Shown: positions 24,674-32,763 of the stretch, piece after piece | Position numbering within the stretch: the stretch's first letter is position 1 | How the letters are laid out: the number at the start of each line of letters is the position of its first letter | Assembly: GCF_019583405.1 (NCBI RefSeq) | Contig: NZ_SZUU01000002.1 | Location: 310,001-374,000, forward strand | From: Bacteroides fragilis | GTDB lineage: Bacteria; Bacteroidota; Bacteroidia; Bacteroidales; Bacteroidaceae | DNA length: 64,000 nt | Direction: 5' to 3' | The notes under the pieces: generated by a model | Database searches by the model: none | Seen by the model: the letters and a program-made list of their open reading frames with translations, nothing else | What the model was told of the DNA's origin: nothing | Program-made: the position numbers and the translations under genes

Positions 24674-25792
24674 ATGAAACATCTGATTCTTCTTTCCCTG
24701 TTTTTCTGCTCTGTATCTTGCAGCAGCAATGCACAAGAACAGCCCGTCCCTGTCCCAGCGCCCGATACGATATCTGCGCAGAAGATTACACTCCTCTTTG
24801 CAGGCGACTTAATGCAGCATCAGGCACAGATAGATGCAGCCCGGACCACCAAGGGATACGACTACACGGACTACTTTAAACTGGTAAAAGAAGAAATCAG
24901 TAAAGCAGACATTGCCATCGGCAACCTGGAGGTAACCCTCGGAGGAAAACCTTACCGGGGTTATCCCGCTTTCAGTGCTCCCGACGAATATCTGTCCGCC
25001 ATAAAAGACGCCGGCTTCGATGTATTGATAACCGCCAATAATCATTGTCTCGACCGAGGCAAAAAAGGGCTGGAACGAACCATCCTGATGCTGGATTCGC
25101 TACAAATTCCTTATGCCGGAACTTACACTGACAGTACGGCCCGCGCTTCACGCTATCCACTATTGTTGGAACAGAACGGCTTTCGGATTGCCCTGCTCAA
25201 CTATACATACGGCACCAACGGCATTAAAGTTTCTCCCCCAAACATAGTCAACTACATCGACAAGGCTGTCATGACACGGGACATTGAAACTGCTAAGGCT
25301 CTGCATCCGGATGTATTGATTGCCTGCATGCACTGGGGGATCGAATATCAGTCACTGCCCAATAAGGAGCAGACCTCCCTGGCCGACTGGCTACTTAGTC
25401 AAGGAGTCACCCATGTGATCGGTTCCCACCCCCATGTAGTGCAACCCATGGAGCTGCGGACCGATACTCTCACCGGTCGGCAGAATGTAGTCCTCTACTC
25501 TTTAGGCAATTTTATTTCGAACATGTCTGCCCGCAAAACAGACGGCGGACTGCTCTTTAAACTCGAATTAATGAAAGACAGCACGGGCATATCTGTCAGT
25601 AATTGCGGATATGGTCTGGTATGGACGGCACGCCCCATACTCTCCAAAAAGAAAAATTACGTTTTATATCCCGCAAGTATTCCGACAGACTCTTTATCGG
25701 CAGAAGAACGTAACCGCCTGAAAATCTTTATTAATGACACGCGTGAACTCTTCCGCAAGCATAACCGCGGAATTAATGAATACATTTTTTGA
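24674..25792 (+). CDS. CapA-family metallophosphatase-like lipoprotein
   Basis: A 372-residue lipoprotein of the poly-gamma-glutamate capsule protein (PGA_cap) family. Signal peptide with lipobox SVSC (about Cys16). Domain features are FAGDLMQHQAQ (first metal loop), GNLEVTLGG, TANNHCLDRG, ACMHWGIEYQ and GSHPHVVQP, together forming the calcineurin-like two-metal site. The ATG at 24674 is chosen over a TTG two codons earlier. In Bacteroidetes these genes usually stand alone and the substrate is unknown; the name does not imply a polyglutamate capsule here. Confidence 0.9.
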   Translation: MKHLILLSLFFCSVSCSSNAQEQPVPVPAPDTISAQKITLLFAGDLMQHQAQIDAARTTKGYDYTDYFKLVKEEISKADIAIGNLEVTLGGKPYRGYPAFSAPDEYLSAIKDAGFDVLITANNHCLDRGKKGLERTILMLDSLQIPYAGTYTDSTARASRYPLLLEQNGFRIALLNYTYGTNGIKVSPPNIVNYIDKAVMTRDIETAKALHPDVLIACMHWGIEYQSLPNKEQTSLADWLLSQGVTHVIGSHPHVVQPMELRTDTLTGRQNVVLYSLGNFISNMSARKTDGGLLFKLELMKDSTGISVSNCGYGLVWTARPILSKKKNYVLYPASIPTDSLSAEERNRLKIFINDTRELFRKHNRGINEYIF

Positions 25793-25870
25793 AGAAAAAA
25801 GTTCGCGAAATGTTTGCAGATTTAAAAAGAATCGCTACCTTTGCATCGCATTTGAGAGAGATGCTAACAT

Positions 25871-25945
25871 GGTGGATGTAGTTCAGTTGGTTAGAGCGTC
25901 AGATTGTGGTTCTGAATGTCGCCGGTTCGAGTCCGGTCTTCCACC
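25871..25945 (+). tRNA. tRNA-His (GTG anticodon)
   Basis: Cloverleaf is readable: G-1 at 25871, acceptor GTGGATG/CTTCCAC, D arm, anticodon stem TCAGA/TCTGA with loop TTGTGGT (anticodon GTG), T arm GCCGG-TTCGAGT-CCGGT, discriminator C. The extra G-1 paired with C73 is diagnostic for tRNA-His. The acceptor has one T6:T67 mismatch. CCA is only partly encoded (CA follows). Confidence 0.95.
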
Positions 25946-25946
25946 C

Positions 25947-25990
25947 AACGAAGAAGAGGAAATTCAATAATGAATTTCCTCTTCTTCGTT
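25947..25990 (+). terminator. Perfect 20-bp hairpin after tRNA-His
   Basis: AACGAAGAAGAGGAAATTCA and its exact inverse around ATAA. The likely tRNA terminator, although the T-run is short. Confidence 0.75.
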
Positions 25991-26013
25991 ATATATCAGG
26001 CTTTCCAGAAAAT

Positions 26014-26061
26014 TATATTACTTTAGAGGCAGGGTCAAAGCCCTGCCTCTAAAGTAATATA
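26014..26061 (-). terminator. Perfect hairpin at the end of the TonB/ABC operon
   Basis: 21-bp perfect arms including TTACTTTAGAGGCAGGG around a 6-nt loop, between the tRNA and the convergent minus-strand operon. It can serve either direction. Confidence 0.7.
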
Positions 26062-26098
26062 TAGTCATTAAAATGAAATATATTTTATCAGGCCGCAT

Positions 26099-27127
26099 TT
26101 AAAAACGCGGCATGACGAACTTATCATCAGGAGATGTAAAGGACAATCCCGGAACAGAACGACGCATATCTTTATAGGCATGTTCTTTAATCAGTGAATA
26201 ATCTGTAGCATCCAGGGCATAGTAATAATCATCTTTATCTGTCGATAACTTTACAGTCCAATCAAACATATTTCCAAAGATGGTCAACTCATCTTTTGCC
26301 GGATCGAAACCGGGGAGAGCTGATTTCACCAAACTTCCATCACTATTGATAACATAAAAATGATGCTTGCTATCAACCATATACCCCAAAGTCCGGCGAC
26401 TACGGAACTCAGTAATAAACACATATTCCGGCAAGACTCCTTCAGGCAACTGAATAGCTTTCACATACGGACGTCCCTTGGTGCACTTCAGATGGAACAG
26501 TTTATGGTTGGCATCTAAAACCAGATATCCCTCATCATAGTCTTTACGGGTAGTCGGATTGCCCGAAGCATAGCTTGCGGGAAAAGCAAACCCTTTCTGA
26601 ACCAGCATATCCGTAAACAATTTGCTCTTCGCCTCATCTATACGATTCGTCTCCATATGAATAAATTCCATACCTTTATCGGTAAAACGGAATGCATCTT
26701 CGGGCATTTTTAAATCCACCCGTTTGGACATGGACTCCATCAGGAAATAAAGTCCTGTCTGGGGAGCATTGATGACTGACGGCACACTCTTGAAAGTAAA
26801 GTTTGTCAATTGAATATCTTTCGGACTAACCGCCTTGCCACAAATGGTATCAGGGAAACGTTCGTCCGCCGTAAGCTGGCGTACATAGAGAGAAGGCAAT
26901 AAACTGTCCACCTGCTGCTGTGTATATGTATTGCCTTTTGTATCATAGCGGTGAAGTTGCTTATTCTCATCCAGTTGTGTAATAACAAAATCACCAAGTA
27001 CGGAACTATACATAGTAAAAGGAGCTTTGACAGGCTTCAGTGTGAGAAAAGCATAGCACCAAGGCAACTGCCATACAAGCAGGACAGCCACAGTAACATA
27101 AAAAAATATTTTGCTGAATCGAATCAT
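26099..27127 (-). CDS. DUF4857 family protein, last gene of TonB/ABC operon
   Basis: A 342-residue protein with one N-terminal hydrophobic helix (FFYVTVAVLLVWQLPWCYAFL) acting as signal anchor, then an extracytoplasmic domain. The C-terminal half repeats beta-rich segments like YLVLDANHKLFHLK, YMVDSKHHFYVINSD and YYALDATDYSLI, suggestive of propeller blades. I recognise it as DUF4857; function is unknown. Its constant place behind the ABC genes suggests it serves the transporter. 32 bp from the permease gene. Confidence 0.75.
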   Translation of the reverse strand: MIRFSKIFFYVTVAVLLVWQLPWCYAFLTLKPVKAPFTMYSSVLGDFVITQLDENKQLHRYDTKGNTYTQQQVDSLLPSLYVRQLTADERFPDTICGKAVSPKDIQLTNFTFKSVPSVINAPQTGLYFLMESMSKRVDLKMPEDAFRFTDKGMEFIHMETNRIDEAKSKLFTDMLVQKGFAFPASYASGNPTTRKDYDEGYLVLDANHKLFHLKCTKGRPYVKAIQLPEGVLPEYVFITEFRSRRTLGYMVDSKHHFYVINSDGSLVKSALPGFDPAKDELTIFGNMFDWTVKLSTDKDDYYYALDATDYSLIKEHAYKDMRRSVPGLSFTSPDDKFVMPRF

Positions 27128-27159
27128 GTTTGTTTGATTTTTTAGTAATAAACATTCAG

Positions 27160-27831
27160 TTAGTCTTGCTTACCGGCCTTGAACCGTACCACAGAAATCC
27201 ACGAAAGAGAAGCGATAAGCAGCGTATAAAGTGTCAGCCAGGGCAAGAAACTGTTATAAGCCTCCGCTCCCGGAGCCAGAAAGTAGACACGGAAAATCAA
27301 TGCCGCAATAATCAGATTCAAAACCCTGAGTTTCCATGTGGGCTCCAGGCAAATCCATGAAACAAGCAGATAACCGGCAAATCCGGCAAGGAACCATGGA
27401 GCTGCAGATAATAAGATACGCTGCACCAACTCACTTGTAAAATGTTGTGGCAGATAAACTCCCATAATAATAAAACTCATAGCAAAACAGGTTACCAGTG
27501 CAAGTACACCATAGGCCAACATCGACATGACCATCTTCTTCTGTGAATAAGGCAAATGCAAAGTAAGTTTCAAACACTTACGTTGCATCTCGGGAAAAAA
27601 CTGTACGGCAGCAAGCAAAATACCGATAAGTAAAGGGACAAATTGCAACAAATCAATAAATATAGCATCCTTCTGAACCATTACCACCCATAAATGATCG
27701 ATTCCCTGTATGGCAATGGTGCGGCCAATACGAAGCATGGAATATCCTGTGATTCCTATCATAAAAAGAGTTGCCAGCAACAAATACCAACGCGTTTTTA
27801 TCCACTCTTTATAAAATATGGCTTGTATCAT
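27160..27831 (-). CDS. ABC transporter permease (ABC-2 type)
   Basis: A 223-residue membrane protein with about six hydrophobic helices, starting FYKEWIKTRWYLLL, the amphipathic opening common to ABC-2 permeases. The adjacent ATPase completes the transporter. ABC-2 types are mostly exporters of lipids, polysaccharides or small molecules. Too short for a two-domain permease, so a homodimer is expected. Confidence 0.85.
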   Translation of the reverse strand: MIQAIFYKEWIKTRWYLLLATLFMIGITGYSMLRIGRTIAIQGIDHLWVVMVQKDAIFIDLLQFVPLLIGILLAAVQFFPEMQRKCLKLTLHLPYSQKKMVMSMLAYGVLALVTCFAMSFIIMGVYLPQHFTSELVQRILLSAAPWFLAGFAGYLLVSWICLEPTWKLRVLNLIIAALIFRVYFLAPGAEAYNSFLPWLTLYTLLIASLSWISVVRFKAGKQD

Positions 27832-27853
27832 ATTTCTTCTATTTATTTACATA

Positions 27854-28741
27854 TTAATACTTTCCGGTAAGACCGATAAAGGCATCTTCCAGACTTACAT
27901 TTTCGTGCTGCAAACCAGTAAAGGGAACTTGACTTTCCTTCAATAGTTTCTCCACATCCATGGGAGGCAAAAAAGAATACGTCTCCAAGGTCTGACGGAT
28001 GACAGCCGGATGATAGCAAGTTGCCGGCAACTGAGGCTGATAACCCTCGGGTACAGTACAAGTATATCTTCTCAGCTCTTTCATCAACGTTTCAATAGGT
28101 TGTTGAATAAGGATAGAGCCATAATCCATAATAATACAATCATCAATCAACCGCTCCATATCCTGAATAATATGGGAAGTCAGGAAAACAGTCTTGTTCT
28201 CGGAACGGGCATAGTCACGCAAATAATCCACAAAAAGGCGGCGATAACCCGGATCAAGTCCTAAAGAGAAATCATCCAGAATCAACAACTCCGGATTTTG
28301 TGCCAGGATCAGTCCCAATGCCACTTGCGAACGCTGTCCGTTCGACATTCTTGAGATACGTTGCCCCGGAGCTACCTTCAGTTTATTCATCAAGTCATAA
28401 TAAGCCTCCTTTTTCCATTGTCCCGGATAAAAAGAAGCATAAAACTTTTCTATCTGTGTGATATTCATAAACTGATATTGAACATGACCTTCCAGCAATA
28501 AGCCGATATTCCTGCGTAAAGCAGGGTCCATGGTCTGAATGTTCTCACCAAAGATGCGACATTCGCCCGAACGTGGCTGAAGATAACCGCTCAATATATT
28601 AATGGTTGTCGTTTTCCCTGTGCCATTTTTACCCAACAATCCCAAGATACGCCCTTGAGGTACTTCAAAACTCAAGTTCTCATAAATTTTACGTTGACCG
28701 TAATAATGAGTCAGGTTCTTACATTCTATAATTGCACTCAT
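27854..28741 (-). CDS. ABC transporter ATP-binding protein
   Basis: A 295-residue ATPase: Walker A GKNGTGKTTT (about 37-46), signature MSNGQRSQVALGL (about 132-144), Walker B LLILDDFSLGLDP. The residue after the Walker B Asp (D156) is Asp157 rather than the catalytic Glu, and the signature reads SNGQ rather than SGGQ. The H-loop is TSHI. The C-terminal 70 residues are an extra domain after the core (about 220-295). It is cytoplasmic and pairs with the downstream permease. Confidence 0.92.
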   Translation of the reverse strand: MSAIIECKNLTHYYGQRKIYENLSFEVPQGRILGLLGKNGTGKTTTINILSGYLQPRSGECRIFGENIQTMDPALRRNIGLLLEGHVQYQFMNITQIEKFYASFYPGQWKKEAYYDLMNKLKVAPGQRISRMSNGQRSQVALGLILAQNPELLILDDFSLGLDPGYRRLFVDYLRDYARSENKTVFLTSHIIQDMERLIDDCIIMDYGSILIQQPIETLMKELRRYTCTVPEGYQPQLPATCYHPAVIRQTLETYSFLPPMDVEKLLKESQVPFTGLQHENVSLEDAFIGLTGKY

Positions 28742-28768
28742 GCTTTATAAATCATTTTTCGTTTGTTA

Positions 28769-29344
28769 TTAGAAACACGTCAGGAAAAGAATAGGAATCA
28801 GAATACCGGCCACCAACTCGACTCCCCCTCTGCCCCACAATCCTTTAGGACCTTTTATCATCACCATACCGCTGACAGTGATAATAATCAGACAGACAGC
28901 AAAGGCATCGGCAAACCAAGTCCACCACTTGCCCGGATTGAAATGGAGTTGTACCATGGAAGAGATCAGCGGACGGCGCTTCACCCCCTCGTAGACAGCA
29001 TCTTTTGTCCGGGTATTAATCACCAGACTTGAACCTCCTTTCAGAAAAACCTTAATCCGATCCGGTTTCGGATAATAATATTTAGTAAAATTTCCGGCTT
29101 CGTCCAGTGGTTCCAACAAAGCCAAAATCATCTTCTCATTGACTTTATTCTTGTCCGACAGGTCCTCTGTTATTTTATATTCCGTTCGTGTCACTGTATA
29201 ATGGGGATTTATGCTATCCCTATGGTTCATCACGATACCCGAAATAGCATAAATCAAAATCATTCCTGCAAAGAAGAAAGACAGATCACGGTGGATAATC
29301 CGGCTCCATTTGCGGAATGCAGCACCTTTATTCTGCAATTTCAT
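28769..29344 (-). CDS. PepSY-type membrane protein
   Basis: A 191-residue protein with three membrane helices. The start FRKWSRIIHRDLSFFFAGMILIYAISG matches PepSY-associated TM proteins (conserved His in IIHRD). The periplasmic domain holds a PepSY-like beta section, and LHFNPGKWWTWFAD followed by a C-terminal helix gives a second conserved His. Relatives in iron uptake are thought to reduce metal chelates. It overlaps the upstream gene by 17 bp, which indicates coupling. Confidence 0.8.
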   Translation of the reverse strand: MKLQNKGAAFRKWSRIIHRDLSFFFAGMILIYAISGIVMNHRDSINPHYTVTRTEYKITEDLSDKNKVNEKMILALLEPLDEAGNFTKYYYPKPDRIKVFLKGGSSLVINTRTKDAVYEGVKRRPLISSMVQLHFNPGKWWTWFADAFAVCLIIITVSGMVMIKGPKGLWGRGGVELVAGILIPILFLTCF

Positions 29345-29912
29345 AAGAACTGGCTTCCATATAGTAGAATGACAGATAATCTTTTCCGGTAGCAGCTTTT
29401 CTTTCTGCTATCTTTGCGCGAAAGTCCGCAATACGGGCTTCAGGAGTGTTGGCAGTTTCGCCGCGTGCTTTTTTTTCCGAATCACATCCGGCAGCAGTTT
29501 CTCCATGAGATTTTTCGGTCTGGGCTTTCAGTTTAGCCTCCCAGTTTTGCAAGTAAGCTTCATCTACCCGCTGTTCCTTTAACGTTCCGGTCACTGTGAC
29601 AATGGCATTGATACATTTGGTGTCAAACGAACCCAAAGGTCCGGCTTCCACACGAATCGTTTTGGTATCATCACTGCCCATCAGGAATATTTTTGTAGCT
29701 CCGTGCTTGCAGGTATGTGTGCAGATTCCTTCTATAGTCACCTCCCGGTTAGCCAGTGAATCGGCATGCGCCAGCAGGTTATCGACGCTCAATGCCGCCG
29801 GAGCCGCCTGCTCCGTTTTTTCGGACTGACTCTGTTTGTTACTGTTTCCACAAGAAGTAGTAGTTACTAAAGCTGCCATTAAGGTTGCAGCGACCATAAA
29901 CTTAATTTTCAT
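29328..29912 (-). CDS. Lipoprotein with OB-like domain and Cys/His motif
   Basis: A 194-residue lipoprotein (lipobox TTSC, Cys21). After a Ser/Gln linker, about residues 42-115 resemble a small OB-fold (REVTIEGICTHTC, IRVEAGPLG, AIVTVTGTL). Within it CTHTCKHG gives two Cys and two His that could hold a metal. A charged C-terminal helical region follows. The family is known only as hypothetical. Neighbour to a PepSY protein and a TonB receptor, so metal or redox handling is a reasonable guess only. Confidence 0.7.
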   Translation of the reverse strand: MKIKFMVAATLMAALVTTTSCGNSNKQSQSEKTEQAAPAALSVDNLLAHADSLANREVTIEGICTHTCKHGATKIFLMGSDDTKTIRVEAGPLGSFDTKCINAIVTVTGTLKEQRVDEAYLQNWEAKLKAQTEKSHGETAAGCDSEKKARGETANTPEARIADFRAKIAERKAATGKDYLSFYYMEASSYEIAE

Positions 29913-29933
29913 ATGCTAACTGTTTTTATTTTT

Positions 29934-31484
29934 TCAGAAAAAGATGCCCAGTGAACAAGCGGCATACTGGGCCGTTCCGCATTTTTTATAATATGCAGTC
30001 TGCCATTGAACAGACAAAGACAGGTTATACTGTTTCATGATGGGATAATCCCCTTGCAGACGAATCCCTACCATACTATAGCTATCAGATAAATAGTCAA
30101 TATTCGCCAACAAAGTCCGGGCGGACGACTTCGCGGCATCCAATCCCGGTAAAGAATATTCAGCCGATAAATTGGCATAATATCCACCGTTTGCTTCTGC
30201 GGTCAATCGCAGCTGCCTCTTCTGATACTGCAAACGGGCACGCAAAGAACCCTCCAGAGCAGACAGGTGAACAAACCGGGATACGGCGTTGTAATCCGTC
30301 TCCAACCGATGGTAGATTATGTTTGGAACAATTGCTCCTCCCCATACACCTTTATCGGTCAAAAGCTTCTCCCACAAACCACTTACGGCAATCCGACTAT
30401 TCGTGACCTTCATTCCCGGAGATGTGCTGATTAATGCTCCATAGGAGCTTCCGCCCGCCTCTCCGTAAATATTCTCCGTTCCTTTACGGACTGTATAGCC
30501 TGCATCCAGTTTCACTGCAAGGTGTTCTGCCTGCTGAAGTTCCCGCATCCAGGTCACGTTTCCTTTCAAATCAGTCGTATTCAATTCCAGCAAAGTGAGA
30601 TTATTGGCATTGCTCAATTTCTTGTCCATCGACATACGGTCAATTGAGACTGTGGCCGATATCCCCTTCTCTGTATCAGCCGGCAGAATGCCTATGCTTC
30701 CTCCCCACCGGGTGCCTTGATGCTTCGTTCCGGTCTGGTTTCCGGCAAAACGCACATAATCCATGCCCAATCCCAACATATGGTATACCGAAGTGGAACC
30801 TTTATCTGCAAGGAATGAAATCTCACTTTTCTGTTGATAAAGCCGGAAATCTGCGGAAACTCCCAAACGATATGTCCCCAGACGATATCCTGCTCCCAAA
30901 GCCAAAGAGAGATCGGAAGCTGTATTACGCGGACGCGGATCTTTATCCCGATAATTATGAGACGCCCTGTAACCACCGGTGATTCCCCACGTCCAGGAAC
31001 CCGACTCACTGGCGTAACCTCCATTGAAATAATAAGTTTCTCCTTTCAGGAAACCGCCAATGGAATCACCGGTCACGTAAGGAGCGATCAGTTTCCAGTC
31101 TATATTTTCATTCCATAACACATTCTCCTGCTTCTCACTTCTGTATCCTGCTGAACCGAATACACGATCACGTTCCGAAAGAATGACGAAGGAGTTGACA
31201 TCTACCCCGATACGGGTATCCTTATCACCTTCCTGTTTCAAAGATGCTTTTCCTTTATCATGATAAGCTCCATTTACGTCCAGCCTTGTCCATGTATACG
31301 GAGTATAGTAATAATAAAGTGCCGGATTCCGCCATACCTCACCACGAAATCCGGTCGCGAATGAAGCGGTACGGATCACCTTATCGGACAGGGAGAGTGT
31401 GTCGGCAGTCTGCCCGAAGGCTTCCTGCCGACTCTCCACAAATAAAGCAATCAGCAACGTAATGATAATTCGGATTCGCATCAT
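29934..31484 (-). CDS. DUF6850-like outer membrane beta-barrel
   Basis: About 516 residues with signal peptide (IRIIITLLIALFVESRQEAFGQ). The remainder is alternating beta segments with aromatic girdles and ends in a terminal Phe (ACSLGIFF), as for outer-membrane barrels. I assign it to the DUF6850 group from the operon context and pattern. A TTG further upstream (31508) is possible, but the ATG at 31484 begins the signal peptide. It might form a second outer-membrane pore next to the TonB receptor. Confidence 0.72.
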   Translation of the reverse strand: MMRIRIIITLLIALFVESRQEAFGQTADTLSLSDKVIRTASFATGFRGEVWRNPALYYYYTPYTWTRLDVNGAYHDKGKASLKQEGDKDTRIGVDVNSFVILSERDRVFGSAGYRSEKQENVLWNENIDWKLIAPYVTGDSIGGFLKGETYYFNGGYASESGSWTWGITGGYRASHNYRDKDPRPRNTASDLSLALGAGYRLGTYRLGVSADFRLYQQKSEISFLADKGSTSVYHMLGLGMDYVRFAGNQTGTKHQGTRWGGSIGILPADTEKGISATVSIDRMSMDKKLSNANNLTLLELNTTDLKGNVTWMRELQQAEHLAVKLDAGYTVRKGTENIYGEAGGSSYGALISTSPGMKVTNSRIAVSGLWEKLLTDKGVWGGAIVPNIIYHRLETDYNAVSRFVHLSALEGSLRARLQYQKRQLRLTAEANGGYYANLSAEYSLPGLDAAKSSARTLLANIDYLSDSYSMVGIRLQGDYPIMKQYNLSLSVQWQTAYYKKCGTAQYAACSLGIFF

Positions 31485-31522
31485 GAATAATAAAGATTTA
31501 TATATCAATAGGATGGATTCAA

Positions 31523-32737
31523 TTATTTGTTAAACAGGCTCGGAGTAGCCGCAGGTGTGAAATCAACGGTAGAGTTATTTGTATCCTGCAATACTTCCCG
31601 ATCACCATCCTTATAGGCAGCTTTACGCATTACGCACTTTCCGATGTTTTCTGTAACGGTATTGTTCACACCGATATAAGTATGCCCCATATCCAACCCG
31701 GTAGAGGTAACATTCCACTGCCATTCATTGGAAGCACCTACATTTACAGCATCAATCACCCACTCATTGGGGAACTTATATTTGCTTTGCGGTTTACTGG
31801 CTGTTCCATTTTGCATGATATACGTATAGTTGTATGCATAGTCTGAAATATACTTTTCTTTAGTCATGCCTTTGGGTAATCTGCCGATAGCATAGGCGCG
31901 ATTTCCCTGTTTATTCAACACCCAGATAGTTTTGGAATAACAATAATAAACATCCAGATTGGGAACAGCCGGATTATCCACATCTTGCTTCGATTCAATA
32001 TACCACTCAAAATTGGCTTTACTTAAATCTATAGAATTCGGATTAGCCTCTTTATGATTGATCGCATTGTCACAAAGGATAAAGGACTCTCCCGGTTGTA
32101 CCGGATAATCTGTTCCGCTGCCCGGCACCGCTACAACAGAGCCTACCGCAATAGCTTCATTCATAATATCCGGATCTACCGACTGATATTTCTGGGTAGT
32201 TTGGAATTGTGATTCCATAAATATCAATCCATCCGCATACAAAACTTTATCCGAGTTATTATAGATACGTACATACTGGTCGCCATTATATTGCTTGCCT
32301 GCTTCATTATAGGTTCCGGGAATAAATATCTCGGCAATCACAAAATCGGGGTCACCTGTATTGAGTACATGAACTTTCAGTTCCAACTTGTATGACCCTC
32401 CGGATACGGCCACATTCTGTTGCACTCCCTGTACATCGACTTCCACCGGAGTTCCATTCTGTGAGTAAGTTCCCTTACCAATGAAAGTTACATTATACAA
32501 CCCGTCTGCCAATTCAATACTTTGAGCCGGATAGGCAATGTCTGTCTTGACAGATGTATTTACATTTTCAAAAGTATAGGTTCCACCGGTCAGTTGCAGA
32601 CCCTCGATAGTTGTATCTACAGTAGTGGTAATACCTACAGTGGATATGCTCACTTTGTCATCATTACTACATGCGGTAAATCCCAGCATTGTCGCAAAAA
32701 GGATTGCGATTGTCAATTGATTCTTTTTCATCTTCAT
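31523..32737 (-). CDS. DUF4876 surface lipoprotein
   Basis: A 404-residue lipoprotein (lipobox FTAC, Cys22). Residues 30-130 look like an Ig/FN3-like domain (TYTFENVNTSVKTDIAYPA). About 135-390 is the characteristic DUF4876 region with aromatic clusters such as YYCYSKTIWVLNKQGNRAYA. DUF4876 proteins commonly follow TonB receptors and may be the receptor's surface partner, in the role SusD plays for SusC; sequence gives no ligand. Confidence 0.8.
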   Translation of the reverse strand: MKMKKNQLTIAILFATMLGFTACSNDDKVSISTVGITTTVDTTIEGLQLTGGTYTFENVNTSVKTDIAYPAQSIELADGLYNVTFIGKGTYSQNGTPVEVDVQGVQQNVAVSGGSYKLELKVHVLNTGDPDFVIAEIFIPGTYNEAGKQYNGDQYVRIYNNSDKVLYADGLIFMESQFQTTQKYQSVDPDIMNEAIAVGSVVAVPGSGTDYPVQPGESFILCDNAINHKEANPNSIDLSKANFEWYIESKQDVDNPAVPNLDVYYCYSKTIWVLNKQGNRAYAIGRLPKGMTKEKYISDYAYNYTYIMQNGTASKPQSKYKFPNEWVIDAVNVGASNEWQWNVTSTGLDMGHTYIGVNNTVTENIGKCVMRKAAYKDGDREVLQDTNNSTVDFTPAATPSLFNK

Positions 32738-32763
32738 TTCTATTTTGTTTTATTATTCATTTA

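Noticed and set aside
24674..25792. Poly-gamma-glutamate capsule synthesis
   Set aside because: Only the CapA-like domain is present; no capB or capC neighbours, so a capsule role is not supported.
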